Notes: generated by a model not told the origin, from the sequence alone. 23,176 nucleotides of DNA from Prorocentrum cordatum (GCA_963575745.1 CAUYUJ010003891.1:1000693-1023868); one strand, 5' to 3'. Counted from the first letter of the stretch, positions 1 to 9,925 are shown. Made by a program: numbers and translations.

Positions 1-115
1 CGCCCCGCGTCGCGTGCCGCCCCGCGCGTGGGCAAGGACGCCGTTGGGCAGACGGGCGTGGCGCCGCCAACGGACGGCGCGCCGTCGGATGACGGCCGAG
101 GACGGGGACGAGGGC

Positions 116-221
116 GGGGAAGGAGGGGGAGGAGGAGGAGGATGAGGAGGAGGAGGAGGAGGAGGCGGGGAAGGAAGAGGAGGAGGAGGAGGAGGAGGAG
201 GAGGAGGAGGAGGAGGAGGAG
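116..221. repeat. (GGA)n microsatellite
   Basis: Imperfect then perfect GGA trinucleotide tract, preceded by GC-rich sequence without a gene. Any frame through it gives low-complexity Arg, Glu or Gly runs, so I do not call a protein here. Confidence 0.95.
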
Positions 222-897
222 CAACAGGACGAGAACGAGGCCGACGGCGACGAACCGCGACGACGAGGGGAGGAGGACGCGCAGGAGAAGGAAGTGGACA
301 CAAACGTCTGGGCTCTTCCCGCGCCGAAGCGTCCGGGGGAGCACCGCGGCCGCGCCCCGCTCCGCCGAACGCGCGCGCGCGCCCGCGGCGAGGCGCCCGC
401 TGCCTCAGCGCAGCGCGCGCCCGCCGCCCCACCCGGCGCTCCTCTGGTAGGTCGGGCTGCGGGCCCAGCGGGTTTCCTGAGAGGGGGGCGCAGCGCACGG
501 AGGCCCTGCACGAGCGACCGGCCCGTGCTCGAGTCCGGCGCGCCTCGGCCCCTGCGCTCGTCCCTCAAAAGTCGGCTTCGGGGCCCGGCGATGGAGAAGT
601 CTGGAGCAAAAAGCTGGCTCCAGGGAAGGGATCGGGAGCTTCTGGGGCGCGCATCACATCGGCGGATGTCCGGACACGTGCCCTGGCGGTCCGAGCACCA
701 AGGCAAGATCCCGTGGGTACGCACGCGATCGCATGCACACGCTCTGCGCGGGGCGTCCCCGCAGAGCCGCCCCGCATCCATGGGGGTCGCGGCCTGAAGT
801 CTGGACGCCGAGGCCGCGGATATGTGTACGCATTCCGCCAGAAACCTCCGAGATGGGGCCTGCAAAGGTGATCGGGTCGGAGAGAAACGGCGCGTCG
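222..897. other. GC-rich stretch, no gene seen
   Basis: High-GC sequence with several overlapping open frames on both strands. None shows a recognisable domain, and the frames are Arg/Pro/Ala-rich as expected from composition alone. I see no repeat or RNA gene here. Confidence 0.6.
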
Positions 898-988
898 CCG
901 ATGCACCGGTGCATCGGAGATGCATCGTCGATGTCGGGATGGAGAGCATCTGGCTCCTGATCGCGCCGAGTCGCCGATGCATCGGCGA
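898..988. repeat. Pair of perfect palindromes
   Basis: Positions 898-917 read CCGATGCACCGGTGCATCGG, a perfect 20-bp palindrome. Positions 971-988 read TCGCCGATGCATCGGCGA, a perfect 18-bp palindrome. Both share the arm CCGATGCA, and a third shorter GATGCATC lies between them. They could bind a dimeric protein or form cruciforms, or be remnants of a palindromic repeat. No adjacent gene supports a regulatory role. Confidence 0.85.
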
Positions 989-2165
989 TGCGGCACGATC
1001 CGCCGACCTCGTGTACACTTCGGAGGATTGCAGCGCAAGCAACGGCAATGCGCTCGTATTGCATATTCGGGAGGCCCTGCCTGTCCCATCGCCCCACCGT
1101 TCGCGTCGAATCCGCGCCACATCCGCGTCGGGCCCACGCTGGATCCATGTCAAAACCGCGTCGGATGCAGAAGAAGGTGACCATCTCACAGGACTGGCAT
1201 GGAATGTCGAAGATGCAGCAGGGAGCAAGACATTCCGCCACGAGTGCGAGAACCCGAGCCGACTGTCCCGCGGGGGAGAATGTGACGCAAACTGACGACC
1301 CGCAGGGCAAGCGGATGATGCCGGACATGCAAGAGAGATGCGCAAAAACAGCCAGACAATAAGAGACGGAGAGCCAGAATGGGAGGCAGACAGAAAGGGA
1401 GATGATCAAACGACGGGGAAAAAGAGACGATCGGGGCGACGGGGGAGAAACGCGGTGTGAAGGGGGTGGGGGCTTGGAGCAAGCAAGGGAGGAGAGAGGG
1501 GGACGTAAAGACGCGCCCAAGAAACCCAAACCAAACATATAAAACAATAGAGTCCGTAATTGATGCCAGGAATCGAACAAATACATGCGTCCCACCTCGG
1601 CCTCGACAGGGGTGGCACGAGTTCAACAGGAACAACGCGCCAAACATATTCTGAAGCTCGCGTAAGAAATTATGGCGGGTCTAGTCGCGTCAAAGCACCC
1701 TAACATGTAAAACGAGGCACGAAGTGCTGAATGCCCGTGGGAATATGTCCAATCAAATCCGCCATGCAACTTCCATGCCCGAATCATACTGGTGCTGTGC
1801 GCCCGAAGTCTGGCCTTCGAACATCGCGTTGTAAGTGGCGCCGCGCCGCGCTTTCCTCTGCCACGCTTCATTCGGCGAGCGGGGCGGGGGGACGGCGGCA
1901 CAACGGCACGCGCTGGCGGCAGCGGCGTCGGCCTGGCTTTGCGAGCGGCAGCGGGCATCGCATCGCCCCCGCGGAGGCCAGCGACAAGCTGGATCGTGGC
2001 AGGCCTGGGCGAGATCTGGGCGTGCGAGTGGCCGCATGTCTTCCCGGCGTTCGGCTCTGCGGGTGCGCCAGCCGTCCGCGCGTGCATCCAGCACGTGGTT
2101 TCCTCACGCCGAGAGCATGTGGATCCAGCCCGGTGCGATTCCAGCTTCACGGTTCATTCTTCGCG
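989..2165. other. No gene recognised
   Basis: Mixed-composition sequence with purine-rich stretches around 1340-1510 and GC-rich sequence around 1840-2110. Open frames exist on both strands but overlap one another, have no motif I know and no consistent coding signal. I see no repeat of note. Confidence 0.5.
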
Positions 2166-2167
2166 TC

Positions 2168-2310
2168 TCTCGCACATCGAATCCTTTCTTTGGGCTCCCA
2201 CGAATAGAATTCCTATTTGGCCCCCCCACGCATGGAATCTCTTTTTGCACCCCCCGCAAATCGAATCCCCAACACTTCTAATACCTTGTTAGGACTCCCA
2301 CGAAAATAAT
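2168..2310. repeat. Short degenerate tandem repeat, unit about 28 bp
   Basis: Three to four degenerate units of the form GGCYCCCACGAAT...AATTCCTATTT follow one another. The recurring parts are CCCCACG(A/C)AT, then GAATC/GAATTC, then a T-rich stretch. The last clear unit begins GGACTCCCACGAA. Non-coding. Confidence 0.5.
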
Positions 2311-2329
2311 GTCGAACTGCCTGGGCGAT

Positions 2330-2545
2330 TCTGGCAAATCCTGGTAAAGTATCGCTTGTTCTGGTTAGTTCACGCTTTCTGGTTGACCATGGTCACTTCT
2401 GTGTCATTGGGAATAATTATGGTTCGTTCTGGGGGTGTCAGTTCTTCTTGCTGATCGTCCTTGATTTGCGCTGTGCCTTGTTATACTTTAACTGCTGCTT
2501 GTTCTGATTAAGTCTGGTTCGTTATGGTTCATTCTGGGTTTTGCC
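2330..2545. repeat. Degenerate GGTTCGTTCTGG-type repeats
   Basis: Scattered near-copies of a short T/G-rich word occur: TTGTTCTGGTTAGTTC, ATGGTTCGTTCTGGG, GTCTGGTTCGTTATGG and GGTTCATTCTGGG. This fits a decayed minisatellite. No coding frame is supported. Confidence 0.45.
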
Positions 2546-3710
2546 CCTGAAGCCCCGCCCCTCCTCGCCTCGAGGGAATCGCGGCACCTAACCATGCTCG
2601 ACAGCGCCCCTGAGCAGGTTATACCACGCACGCCGCGCTCCCCATCCTCGACGCGATGTCGACGATGGAGCGCTCCATTTGTCCTGCCAGTGGGCGCCCG
2701 AGCATCGGGCGCGAGCTCGTCCGACCCGCGCGAGGCCCTCCGCCTCTGCGCCGGGGCGATGGCCCCCCCTCGTTCTCCCGGCGCCCGCCGCCTCCCTATC
2801 TCCTCTGCCCCGCCGCCGCGCAGGCCGCGGGCGCCCCCCCAGAGGCCCCCGCCCGCGCTGGAGGGCGCGCCGACCGCGGCGCAGCCTCCTTCATCCTTAC
2901 TTCCTTCCCTCCTCGCTTTCCCCCTGGCTCCTCTCCCGTCCTCCCGCCTGACCCTCCCAGCTCTCTCTTCGCACCTCCCTCCTCGTTTCTGAACGCCCTC
3001 TCGTTCACTCCTTGTTCCCCTCCCCTCCTCGTCCACCGCCTCCTCCTCGTCGTTCGCCCAAGGGGGAGGCGGAGGACGCGGGGGGGAGGATACAGGGGAT
3101 GGGGAGAAGGAGGAGGCAGAGGACGAGAAGGCCGACGAGGGGGGAAGGGGGGGTGGGTACGGCGAGAAGGATACGGACGAAGAGAATGAGGAAGAGGAGG
3201 GAGGATTATGGAAGATAGGAGGAGGACGAGGCGGAGGCGGAGGCGGCAGCAGTACGAGGAGGGAGGAGGGAGGGGCGGAGCGAAGGAGGAGAGGATTCAG
3301 GGAGATAGAGGACAGGTAAGAGCGAAAAAGGAGGTGCATCGGACAGAAGACAAGGAGGGAAGAGCAAGCCTCTACCCTCGCCTTATCACACTCCCCCTGC
3401 TGCTCCAGTTCCGAGTGGGACTGTATTGGGACTCTCTTGCTCTTGCAACTTCTCCTCCGTCGGCCTCGTGGAATCGGCGCGAAGCTGGAGCCTGGTTTGC
3501 ATCAATCCGCAGAGAAAGACAGGCGGCTACGCGCCTCGCACTGCGAACGGCGAGCATGTGAAGAACTGCACGTATACACAGCTCGCTCCATAAAACAGGG
3601 GCGGTCCGGCAAAAAACTCACGAATCGCGGACTTACGCCCAGGCTGCTGAAACTGATGGCGAAAGCGTCGCGAAGTCAAACCCCGCCTGACCATCGGCAC
3701 CCGCCAGGTC
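2546..3710. other. Strand-asymmetric GC-rich stretch, no gene seen
   Basis: The plus strand is pyrimidine-rich up to about 3050 and then purine-rich (GGA/GAGG words) to about 3360. The open frames on both strands are Ser/Pro or Arg/Gly low complexity produced by this bias. No domain or RNA gene is recognisable. Confidence 0.55.
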
Positions 3711-3781
3711 CCTCCTCCTCCTCCTCCTCCTCCTCCTCCTCCTCCTCCTCCTCCTCCTCCTCCTCTTCCTCCTCCTCCTCC
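3711..3781. repeat. (CTC)n microsatellite
   Basis: Nearly perfect CTC trinucleotide tract with one TCTTCC interruption. It encodes poly-Ser, poly-Leu or poly-Pro in the three plus frames, and is not a protein signal. Confidence 0.95.
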
Positions 3782-3934
3782 AGCCGCCACGCCAGCTATC
3801 GGCTCATGGAGTCCGCAGCGCTTTGGCGAGGAGATGGAGGAGCGACATCAGCACAAAGGGGGCGAGCGAGCGCGCTCCGTCAGTGCTCATTCGACTGGCG
3901 GCCTGCAGCAGGCCGAGGGCGTGCACGAGCCGCC

Positions 3935-4056
3935 CCGCTTCCGCAGGGAGGGCCGCGCCGCCCCGCCCTCGAGCCGAACGTGGCGCTATACAGCGCCTGC
4001 TCCGGGATGGAAAAAAACACCGCTTGCGACGGCGATGAACGCGCTGTATTAGGGAG
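3935..4056 (+). repeat. Dispersed repeat family, copy A
   Basis: Contains the family hallmarks in order: CCGCAGGGAGGGCCGCGCC, CCGCCCTCGAG, then at 3983 GCGCTATACAGCGCCTGC, then CCGGGATGGAAAAA and GCGACGGCGATGAACGCGC. The same series recurs at 4353-4590 and 5990-6105. The GCGCT-ATAC-AGCGC core can form a small hairpin. Non-coding as far as I can tell. Confidence 0.75.
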
Positions 4057-4062
4057 CCCACA

Positions 4063-4190
4063 AAGGACGTACGCGCCCAGCTATGTACATGAACACGGTC
4101 CCTTGAAACGCGAGACCGGCCGCGTGATACGAACATTCGCGCAATGCGAACTCTCGAAACCAGCGTGGATTCATGTACATGTACGTCCTT
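4063..4190. repeat. Inverted-repeat unit of about 128 bp, possibly a MITE
   Basis: AAGGACGTAC (4063-4072) and ATGTACATGAA (4083-4093) on the left are matched in inverted order by TTCATGTACAT (4170-4180) and GTACGTCCTT (4181-4190) on the right. The left arm carries 10 extra unpaired bases. The unit sits between two copies of the dispersed repeat, which would fit a small non-autonomous insertion. No clear target duplication is visible. Confidence 0.5.
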
Positions 4191-4201
4191 CTTTCGCTCC
4201 T

Positions 4202-4590
4202 GACGTATAGCGCCTGCGCCAGGAGGGGGGAGGAGAGGCCAGACGGCCCAGCGGAGCCAGACCCCTGCCTCTCGGCAGAGGAACTCGACGTCCGACTTTC
4301 GACAACCTGAGCAGCAAGCAAAAGGAGAAATGCAAGCGAGGGCACCGCAACATCCGCAGGGAGGGCTGCACCGCCCCGCCCTCGAGGCGCCGCAAATGGC
4401 GGGCGCTATACAGCGCCTGCGCCAGGCTGGAAAAATGCCATTTGCGACGGCGATGGACGCGCTATACAGCGCCTGATCCGGGATGGAAGCATGCAATTTG
4501 CTCCGGGATGGAAAAGTACCATGTGCGACGGCGATGGACGCGCTATACAGCGCCTGCTCTGGGATGGACAAATACCATTTGCGACGGCGG
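4202..4590 (+). repeat. Dispersed repeat family, copy B, with internal tandem units
   Basis: 4222-4390 matches 5845-6045 over a long stretch, including GACGGCCCAGC, CCTCTCGGCAGAGGA(A/G)CTCGAC, GAGGGCACCG and CCGCAGGGAGGG. It ends in three tandem units starting GCGCTATACAGCGCC at 4403, 4459 and 4540. The spacings are 56 and 81 bp, and the longer unit has an internal duplication of CTCCGGGATGGAA. Non-coding. Confidence 0.75.
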
Positions 4591-4602
4591 ATATAGAGAT
4601 AC

Positions 4603-4645
<43 letters not shown>
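4591..4645. repeat. TA and (AG)n microsatellite
   Basis: Short ATATATAT stretch followed by an AG dinucleotide run, directly after the last tandem unit of copy B. Confidence 0.9.
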
Positions 4646-4648
<3 letters not shown>

Positions 4649-4666
4649 GAAGGATGAAAGATGATG

Positions 4667-5045
4667 GGAGCGGAAGGAGGAGGCGGAGGAGAGGAGGAGG
4701 AGGAGGAGGAGGAGGAGGAGGAGGAAAAGGAGGAAGAGGAGGGAGGAGGACGAGGAGGAGGAGGGAGAGGAGGAGAGAGGAGGAGGAGGAGGAGGAGGAG
4801 GAGGAGGAGGAGGAGGAGGAGGAGGAGGAGGAGGAGGAGGAGGAGGAGGAGGAGGAGGAGGAGGAGAAGGAGGAGGAGGAGGAGGAGGAGGAGGAGGAGG
4901 GGGAAGATGCGGCGAATGAGGAGGACGGAGGAGGGAGGATGAGGAGGATGGTAAGGAGGATGAAGGAAGAAGGACGAGAGATGAGGAGGAGAGAAGCGAG
5001 GGGGGAGCAGGAGAAGGAAGAGGAGCAGGAGGAGGAAGACAATGA
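4667..5045. repeat. Long (GGA)n microsatellite
   Basis: Roughly 380 bp of GGA trinucleotides. The central part (about 4780-4860) is almost perfect and both sides are degenerate. Long open frames across it encode only Glu, Arg or Gly runs (Ser/Leu/Pro on the opposite strand), so they are artefacts. A second purine tract of GAGA words follows at about 5124-5160. Confidence 0.95.
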
Positions 5046-5160
5046 TGATGAGGAGGATGTCCCCCCCCCCAGTCCGTCGTTTGGAAGTTCTGGGGGCATA
5101 CATCGAATTAAGAAACAAAAATAGAGAGAGAGAGAACAAAAAAAGAAAGAGGGAGAGAGA

Positions 5161-5772
5161 AATCTGGTGTATACTCCCCAGGCAAAGAATAAGCACATGA
5201 TGCCTAAAATGAAGCTTCGGTTACGGAGCTTCGTATCGGATGGCTGCACTTCCCGTAGGGCCTGACTCCGCTGGAACTCCGCTGGAACCTTCGCAAGACG
5301 TATAAACCCTGACCCTGCGCCTCGTAGCCAAGCTGACATGCACTGCTCTCTGCGCAGAGCCCGTAGCGCTCGGGCAACCTCACAAGGATGGGGCGATGAG
5401 GCGGCGGCGGCGCTCCACGAGAGTCCGACGACGGCCGGGCTGAGGAGGAGTGGGGGAGATCCCCCCTCATCAAAGTGCTCGGCACCTCACGCACGAGGGG
5501 CACGTCGGCGGCAGCCCTGCGTGGGCACAGGGGATGCCGGTGCACAGGCCGTGCCGAAGCGTCTCCCCTCCAGGCGGCGGGGAGGCGAGGCACAGAGAGA
5601 GAGAACCTGTACGCGAGGATGGCCCATCAGCGGGCAGGCAACGACCCGGGAGGAAGGAAGGGGGGGAGCGGGCGCCGTACCAGGCCACGGCCGCAGCGAG
5701 GCGCGCGAGCCCCGCATCCGCAGGCGGACACCAGGCCCACCCGCTACACCACGCCCACGGCGAGGGACAACC
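5161..5772. other. No gene recognised
   Basis: GC-rich sequence with a small direct duplication CTCCGCTGGAA at about 5267-5287. The overlapping frames on both strands have no recognisable motif. Confidence 0.5.
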
Positions 5773-5793
5773 CCCGACGGGGGAGGAGAGGCC

Positions 5794-5843
<50 letters not shown>

Positions 5844-6150
5844 AGACGGCCCAGCTGAGCGGGAAACGCGAGAGGAGCGGGGGAGGGACGAGCGGCGCCA
5901 GGCCCCCGCCTCTCGGCAGAGGAGCTCGACTTCGGGCCCGAGGCAACCGGAGCAGCAGGCCAGGGAGGAATGCGAACGAGGGCACCGTACCTTCCGCAGG
6001 GAGGGCCGCGCCGCTCCGCCCTCGAGGAGCCGAAAATGGCAGGCGCCATACTGCGCCTGCTCCAGGATGGAAACCGTGCCAGCTGCGACGGCGATGAATG
6101 TGCGTTATGCCTGTCGTGCGGGGCAGTCGACCCAGGCGGCACGCTTAATT
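5773..6150 (+). repeat. Dispersed repeat family, copy C, interrupted by (GCG)n
   Basis: This is a second long copy of the sequence seen at 4222-4470. The family sequence GAGGCC/AGACGGCCCAGC is split by a pure GCG trinucleotide run at 5793-5843 that is absent from copy B. Downstream it keeps CCTCTCGGCAGAGGAGCTCGA, the CCGCAGGGAGGG block, GCGCCATACTGCGCCTGC and GCGACGGCGATGAATG. It then runs into CCCAGGCGGCACGCTT, which is shared with the copies near 9.9 and 10.1 kb. Confidence 0.75.
5793..5843. repeat. (GCG)n microsatellite
   Basis: Pure GCG trinucleotide run of about 17 units inside a dispersed repeat copy. It yields poly-Ala, poly-Arg or poly-Gly in translation, without evidence of a gene. 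Confidence 0.95.
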
Positions 6151-6409
6151 AGTGCGGCGCACGGAGACATGGAGAATGCGAGTGCTCGATATACATATAT
6201 GTATATATGTGTGTGTACACACAAGACTTTACCGGCTCGCTTCGCTTCGCATTAAACATCGTGACCGCATGGCGCCAGTTGAGGCCCGCCGCGACAGGTA
6301 CGCCCCAGTGCCGCGACGCGCGTCGGCTCAGAGGCTCGGAGCCCGAAGTGGTAAGTTGGTGATTTCTGCCAGCGCCGCTCAAGGGGACCATGAGGTTCCG
6401 AGAGCCCGC

Positions 6410-7410
6410 AGGCGTAAGTGGGTGCATAGGGTTCCTCGGGCTGATGAGCTCAGTAGGGTTCTAGGGCTCATAGGGGCCTTGCCCGAACAGAAGTCACGGG
6501 CTCTTGGGCCCCATAAAGGGAAGGCTCATCGAGCTTATGGGGCTCATGGGGCTCAAAGGGGTCATTGTGCTCACCGTGCTCACAAGGCTCGTAGGGTTCA
6601 TATCGGGTCGTGGGGGCCGTAGGGCTCATATGGCCCATGGGGCTCATACGGCTTCCAGGGCTTCGGGGGCTCCTTGGGGCCATGCGACTCGTGGGGTCTG
6701 TGGGGCTGATAGAGCTCAAAGGGCTCGCAGGGCCTACGAGGCTCATAGGCAACAGGGCTTACAGGACTCACTGTGCTCGTAAGGTTCATGAGGCTCGTCG
6801 AGCTCACATGGCTCACAGGACTCATAAGGTCATATGCTCACAGGCGGCATTGGGCTCAGAGGGCCCATCAAGCTCATAGGGCTCATGGGGACCGTCGGGG
6901 TCTTGCGGCTCGCACGGCTCATAGGGTTCATAGGGCTTTTGGGGCTCGGAGCATAGGGCGCATGGGGCGCATGAGGCTCATAGGGCTCATAGGGGCCATA
7001 GGACTCATGGGGCTCATAGTGGCCATCAGGGCTCATAGGGGCCATAGGGCTCGCGCACTGTGGACGTCGACGTGCTCGCAGGGCTCCACGGGCCCAAAGA
7101 GCTCATGAAGGCTGATGACGCCGCGTCCACTGGACGCTTGGGAGCAAGGTCGCAAGTGAGCTCCAGGGAGGTGTCTGAGGGGCCTCTTGGAGGGCACCCA
7201 GGGCTCATGGAGCCCAGAGGGTTCGTAGGGTGATAGGGCTCGGACGGGTCGAAGGGCTCATGAGTTCATCAGAATCATGGGGCTCGTAGGGCTCGGAAGG
7301 CGCATGAGGTCGTGAGGAGTATAGGGTCATAGAGGCGCAGTGGGCTCGTGAGCTTACATGGTTCATAGAGGTCGTAGAGCTCATAGGGCAAATGGGGCTG
7401 ATGGGGCTCA
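6410..7410. repeat. Degenerate GGGCTCATA minisatellite, left part
   Basis: About 1 kb built from variants of a 9-bp word GGGCTCATA/GGGGCTCATG, with drifted forms such as AGGGTTCATA and GGGCTCGTA. All frames translate to degenerate oligopeptide repeats (for example PHEPYEPHE on the minus strand), which explains the many short open frames. The repeat resumes at about 8930, so the array seems to be interrupted. Confidence 0.9.
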
Positions 7411-7424
7411 GAGGGCCCGTAGCA

Positions 7425-8909
7425 GACGAGCAGGTGCACAGGCCTCCTCGTGGCCGCTCGTCGGAAACGCGTCGTCCTCATCCCCGGCTGGTGCTTGTGA
7501 CCCCCTGGGGGTGGGGGGTAGGCTGTGGCGGGTCTGTGCCCCTCCTCTCTTCCTCCCTCCCCCCCCCTCCGCCTCTCCCTTCCGCCCCTCCTCTTCTCTT
7601 CCTCCCCTCCCCTTCCCTGCTCCTTTCCTCTCCCGGTTCACAGTTCTCGCCGCGGTTCACCCCCCCCGCCAAGGTCTTGGGCCTACGGGAGGTGCGTTCA
7701 GGGGTTTGAGGGCAATGGACGCGGCTAACCCCAACCCCATTCGGGGTGCCCCTGTGTGTGCCTATCGGTAGGGGTATGGTCGTGCTGATGTGGTTGGGTC
7801 TCCTGTCTTGTGCTCGGGTCGGCCATCCTCTAAGCATTCAGGTTTGTTGTGGGGCGGGAGTGCACAACCTCCCCGGGACCATTTCGCCGCGGAGGCGGTT
7901 GGGGCCTCGGCTCTTTCCTCCGCGGGGGCTTCGGCTCCGGCTGGGGCTGCGGTGTCAGTCGCGGGTCCCGGGGGGCAGACCGGCGACTCGTCTGGCCAAC
8001 GCGCGTCGGTGATTGTGCCAAGCGTGGCAGGTGTTGTGGCGAGAGTTTATTAAGATGGCCCTACGTTTCCTTCAGGTAAAACTCGGTGTCCGGGAGGTGC
8101 TTTGCGGATTCGTGTTCCTTCAGGGGATCTGGCAAAAGTAGGCAGAATAGTGTTTATGTGATTCGCCCTGCGACGCCAGAGTTTGGTTCTGGGCCTCATT
8201 GTCTTGTGCTTGGGTGGCACCTAGGGGGTCGGTTTGCCTAAATGCACCAAGTCGGCGCCCGGCGCCACCGCTGGTGCGGCCACCTCCTTGGCGCCACTTT
8301 GCATTGGTCTCGTGTTCCATGGTGGCGTTGCAGAGTGATGCCAAATGTAATGTGGGTGTTTGAGGGAGGGGGAGGGATTGCACATTTGCGATGGTATCCA
8401 CATTGTTTGGGGTCTTCGGGGGGCTGCATCCTTTGAGCCGAGCGGCGATCCTACGTGACGTCGCGGGGGCGGAAGACGGTTCTACTGTTCCGTCATGTGC
8501 CAGACCTGCGCCTACTGACGCAGGTCACGCCGCCCCCACGCCCTAGCAGCCGGGGCACTGTTCGTTGTCTCGGGAGATGTGGCGTTCGTGGGGTGGTTTG
8601 CTCGCCCTTTTTCCCCTCCCTCATTCATCCCTGCCCCACAACCATATGTGTTTCTGGTCTGGTGCCTGCGTGTCCAAAAAGATTAGTTTCTGGCCCCTGT
8701 GCACAGTTGACACGCCAACATCGTGAAGTGTGCTCCTCGGTGGTGGTGGGGTTGGTTTTGTGTTTCGTTGTCGGGGTGTTCGTGGCTGTGATGTGTATAT
8801 GTGCCCAGGTCGATTTTCGCCTCCGACTAGATTCCAAGTCGCACGCGGGTTCATCCTGAAGGCCCGGGAGTCGTACGCGGCTTTCCAACCGGAGGCGGAG
8901 GCGGAGGCG
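7425..8909 (+). mobile_element. Putative non-coding retroposon in the minisatellite
   Basis: The minisatellite is broken by about 1485 bp of unrelated sequence. GAGGGCCCGTAGCA occurs immediately before it (7411-7424) and immediately after it (8910-8923), as a target-site duplication would. Its right end is a short GGAGGC tandem tail (8891-8909), as in many LINE-mobilised elements. Inside there is a pyrimidine tract (about 7535-7635), two copies of TTCCTTCAGG (near 8068 and 8117), and a GT-rich right part. I find no convincing protein. The caveat is that the array itself contains GAGGGCCC words, so the flanking match could be two related units. Confidence 0.5.
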
Positions 8910-8929
8910 GAGGGCCCGTAGCACTGGCA

Positions 8930-9040
8930 GGGGTCGTAGGATTCGTAGGGCTCGAAGGGCTCGTAAGGGTCATCGGGCTCACAGGTGTCGTAGGGCTCAG
9001 GAGCTCACTGGGCTCAGGGGCTCGTAGGGCTGATGGGGGA
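8930..9040. repeat. Degenerate GGGCTCGTA minisatellite, right part
   Basis: The words GGGCTCGAA, GGGCTCGTAAGGGTCAT, GGGCTCACAGG and GGGCTCGTAGGGCTGATGGGG continue the same repeat as 6410-7410 after the interruption. Confidence 0.8.
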
Positions 9041-9139
9041 CGAGGAGGAAGAGGGCGGACACAACAGCAGGAGGATGAGGGAGGAGGGAGGAAAGAAGGA
9101 AAGGAGGAGATGGAGAAGGAGAAGGAAGCCTTCGCTGAC

Positions 9140-9610
9140 CCTCTGTGAGAGCTTGGTGGAGGACTCTAGGGGCCATCTTGGGGCCCTCCTGGGGATCTTT
9201 AGGGTGGTCCTGGGACTCTCTTGGAGCGGTATTGGGCCCCATGGCTCAACAGGGCAGGTCCTTAAGTCGCTCCTCCTCCCCTCAGAGAGCGCAAAATGGC
9301 CTCTTGCGTCTTGGGGTTATCTTGGGCTCCTCTCGGGGCTCTCTTGGAGCTCTCTTTGGCCGTCTTGGGGCAACATTGGAGCTTCAGAGGCCCATCGGGA
9401 GCAAAAAGGCGAGAAGGCAAAAATCATTGATAAAAAATTGTATGTTTCGATATTTGGCCTCTTGGGGGCGTCCTCGGGGGGCTACGGGGGCACTTGAAGC
9501 GACGCTGGGCCGATCCTGGGGCATCTTGGAGGCCACCTTGGGTAGATTTGGCCATCTTTACGGTCTCATGGCTCCGTCCTGGCCTCTTGAAGCCGAGGTA
9601 ATCCTCCCGA
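9140..9610 (+). repeat. Degenerate TCTTGGGGCC/TCCTGGGG minisatellite
   Basis: Drifted units recur across about 470 bp: GGCCATCTTGGGG, CTCCTGGGGATC, GTCTTGGGGCAAC, GCATCTTGGAGGCC and GGCCATCTTTACGG. On the plus strand one 166-codon frame reads as degenerate Ser-Trp-Gly-Ser-Leu-Gly repeats, which is what the repeat encodes by itself. I do not regard this as a real gene. Confidence 0.7.
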
Positions 9611-9737
9611 GGCTCCGAGAAAGAGTCCCGGACCCGCAGGACTGAAAAGCGATGCGGGGGGGGAGTTCGGGAAACGTGGGCCGCCCCTGGGGCGGGGGGC
9701 CCGCTTCCCCGTCATATGATATAAGCGAGCGCTGCCT

Positions 9738-9925
9738 ACCCCAAGGAAGGCAGATACACCAGTTGCGACGGCGACAGGCGTGCACCTTGCATACCGCCAG
9801 GTACATAGCGCCCAAGTTGCGCCGCACAAGCGCTGCATACTCCTGGATGGAGAAGCGGCCTTCCCGACGGCAGTGGACGTGCGTTTTCCAGGCAGCCCCA
9901 CCCAGGCGGCACGCTTCATTATTGA
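9738..9925 (+). repeat. Dispersed repeat family, copy D (3' part)
   Basis: Carries TTGCGACGGCGACAGGCG, CTCCTGGATGGA, then at 9876-9919 GACGTGCGTTTTCCAGGCAG followed by CCCAGGCGGCACGCTTCAT. The order matches the end of copy C (6045-6150). Confidence 0.6.

Noticed and set aside
3804-5339. 511-codon minus-strand frame
   Set aside because: Most of it is poly-Ser/Leu/Pro from the GGA/CTC tract, and the rest crosses the dispersed repeats. No domain is present.
9145-9645. 166-codon frame with Ser-Trp-Gly-Ser-Leu-Gly repeats
   Set aside because: The peptide repeat is what the degenerate TCTTGGGG minisatellite encodes. No non-repeat part supports a protein.
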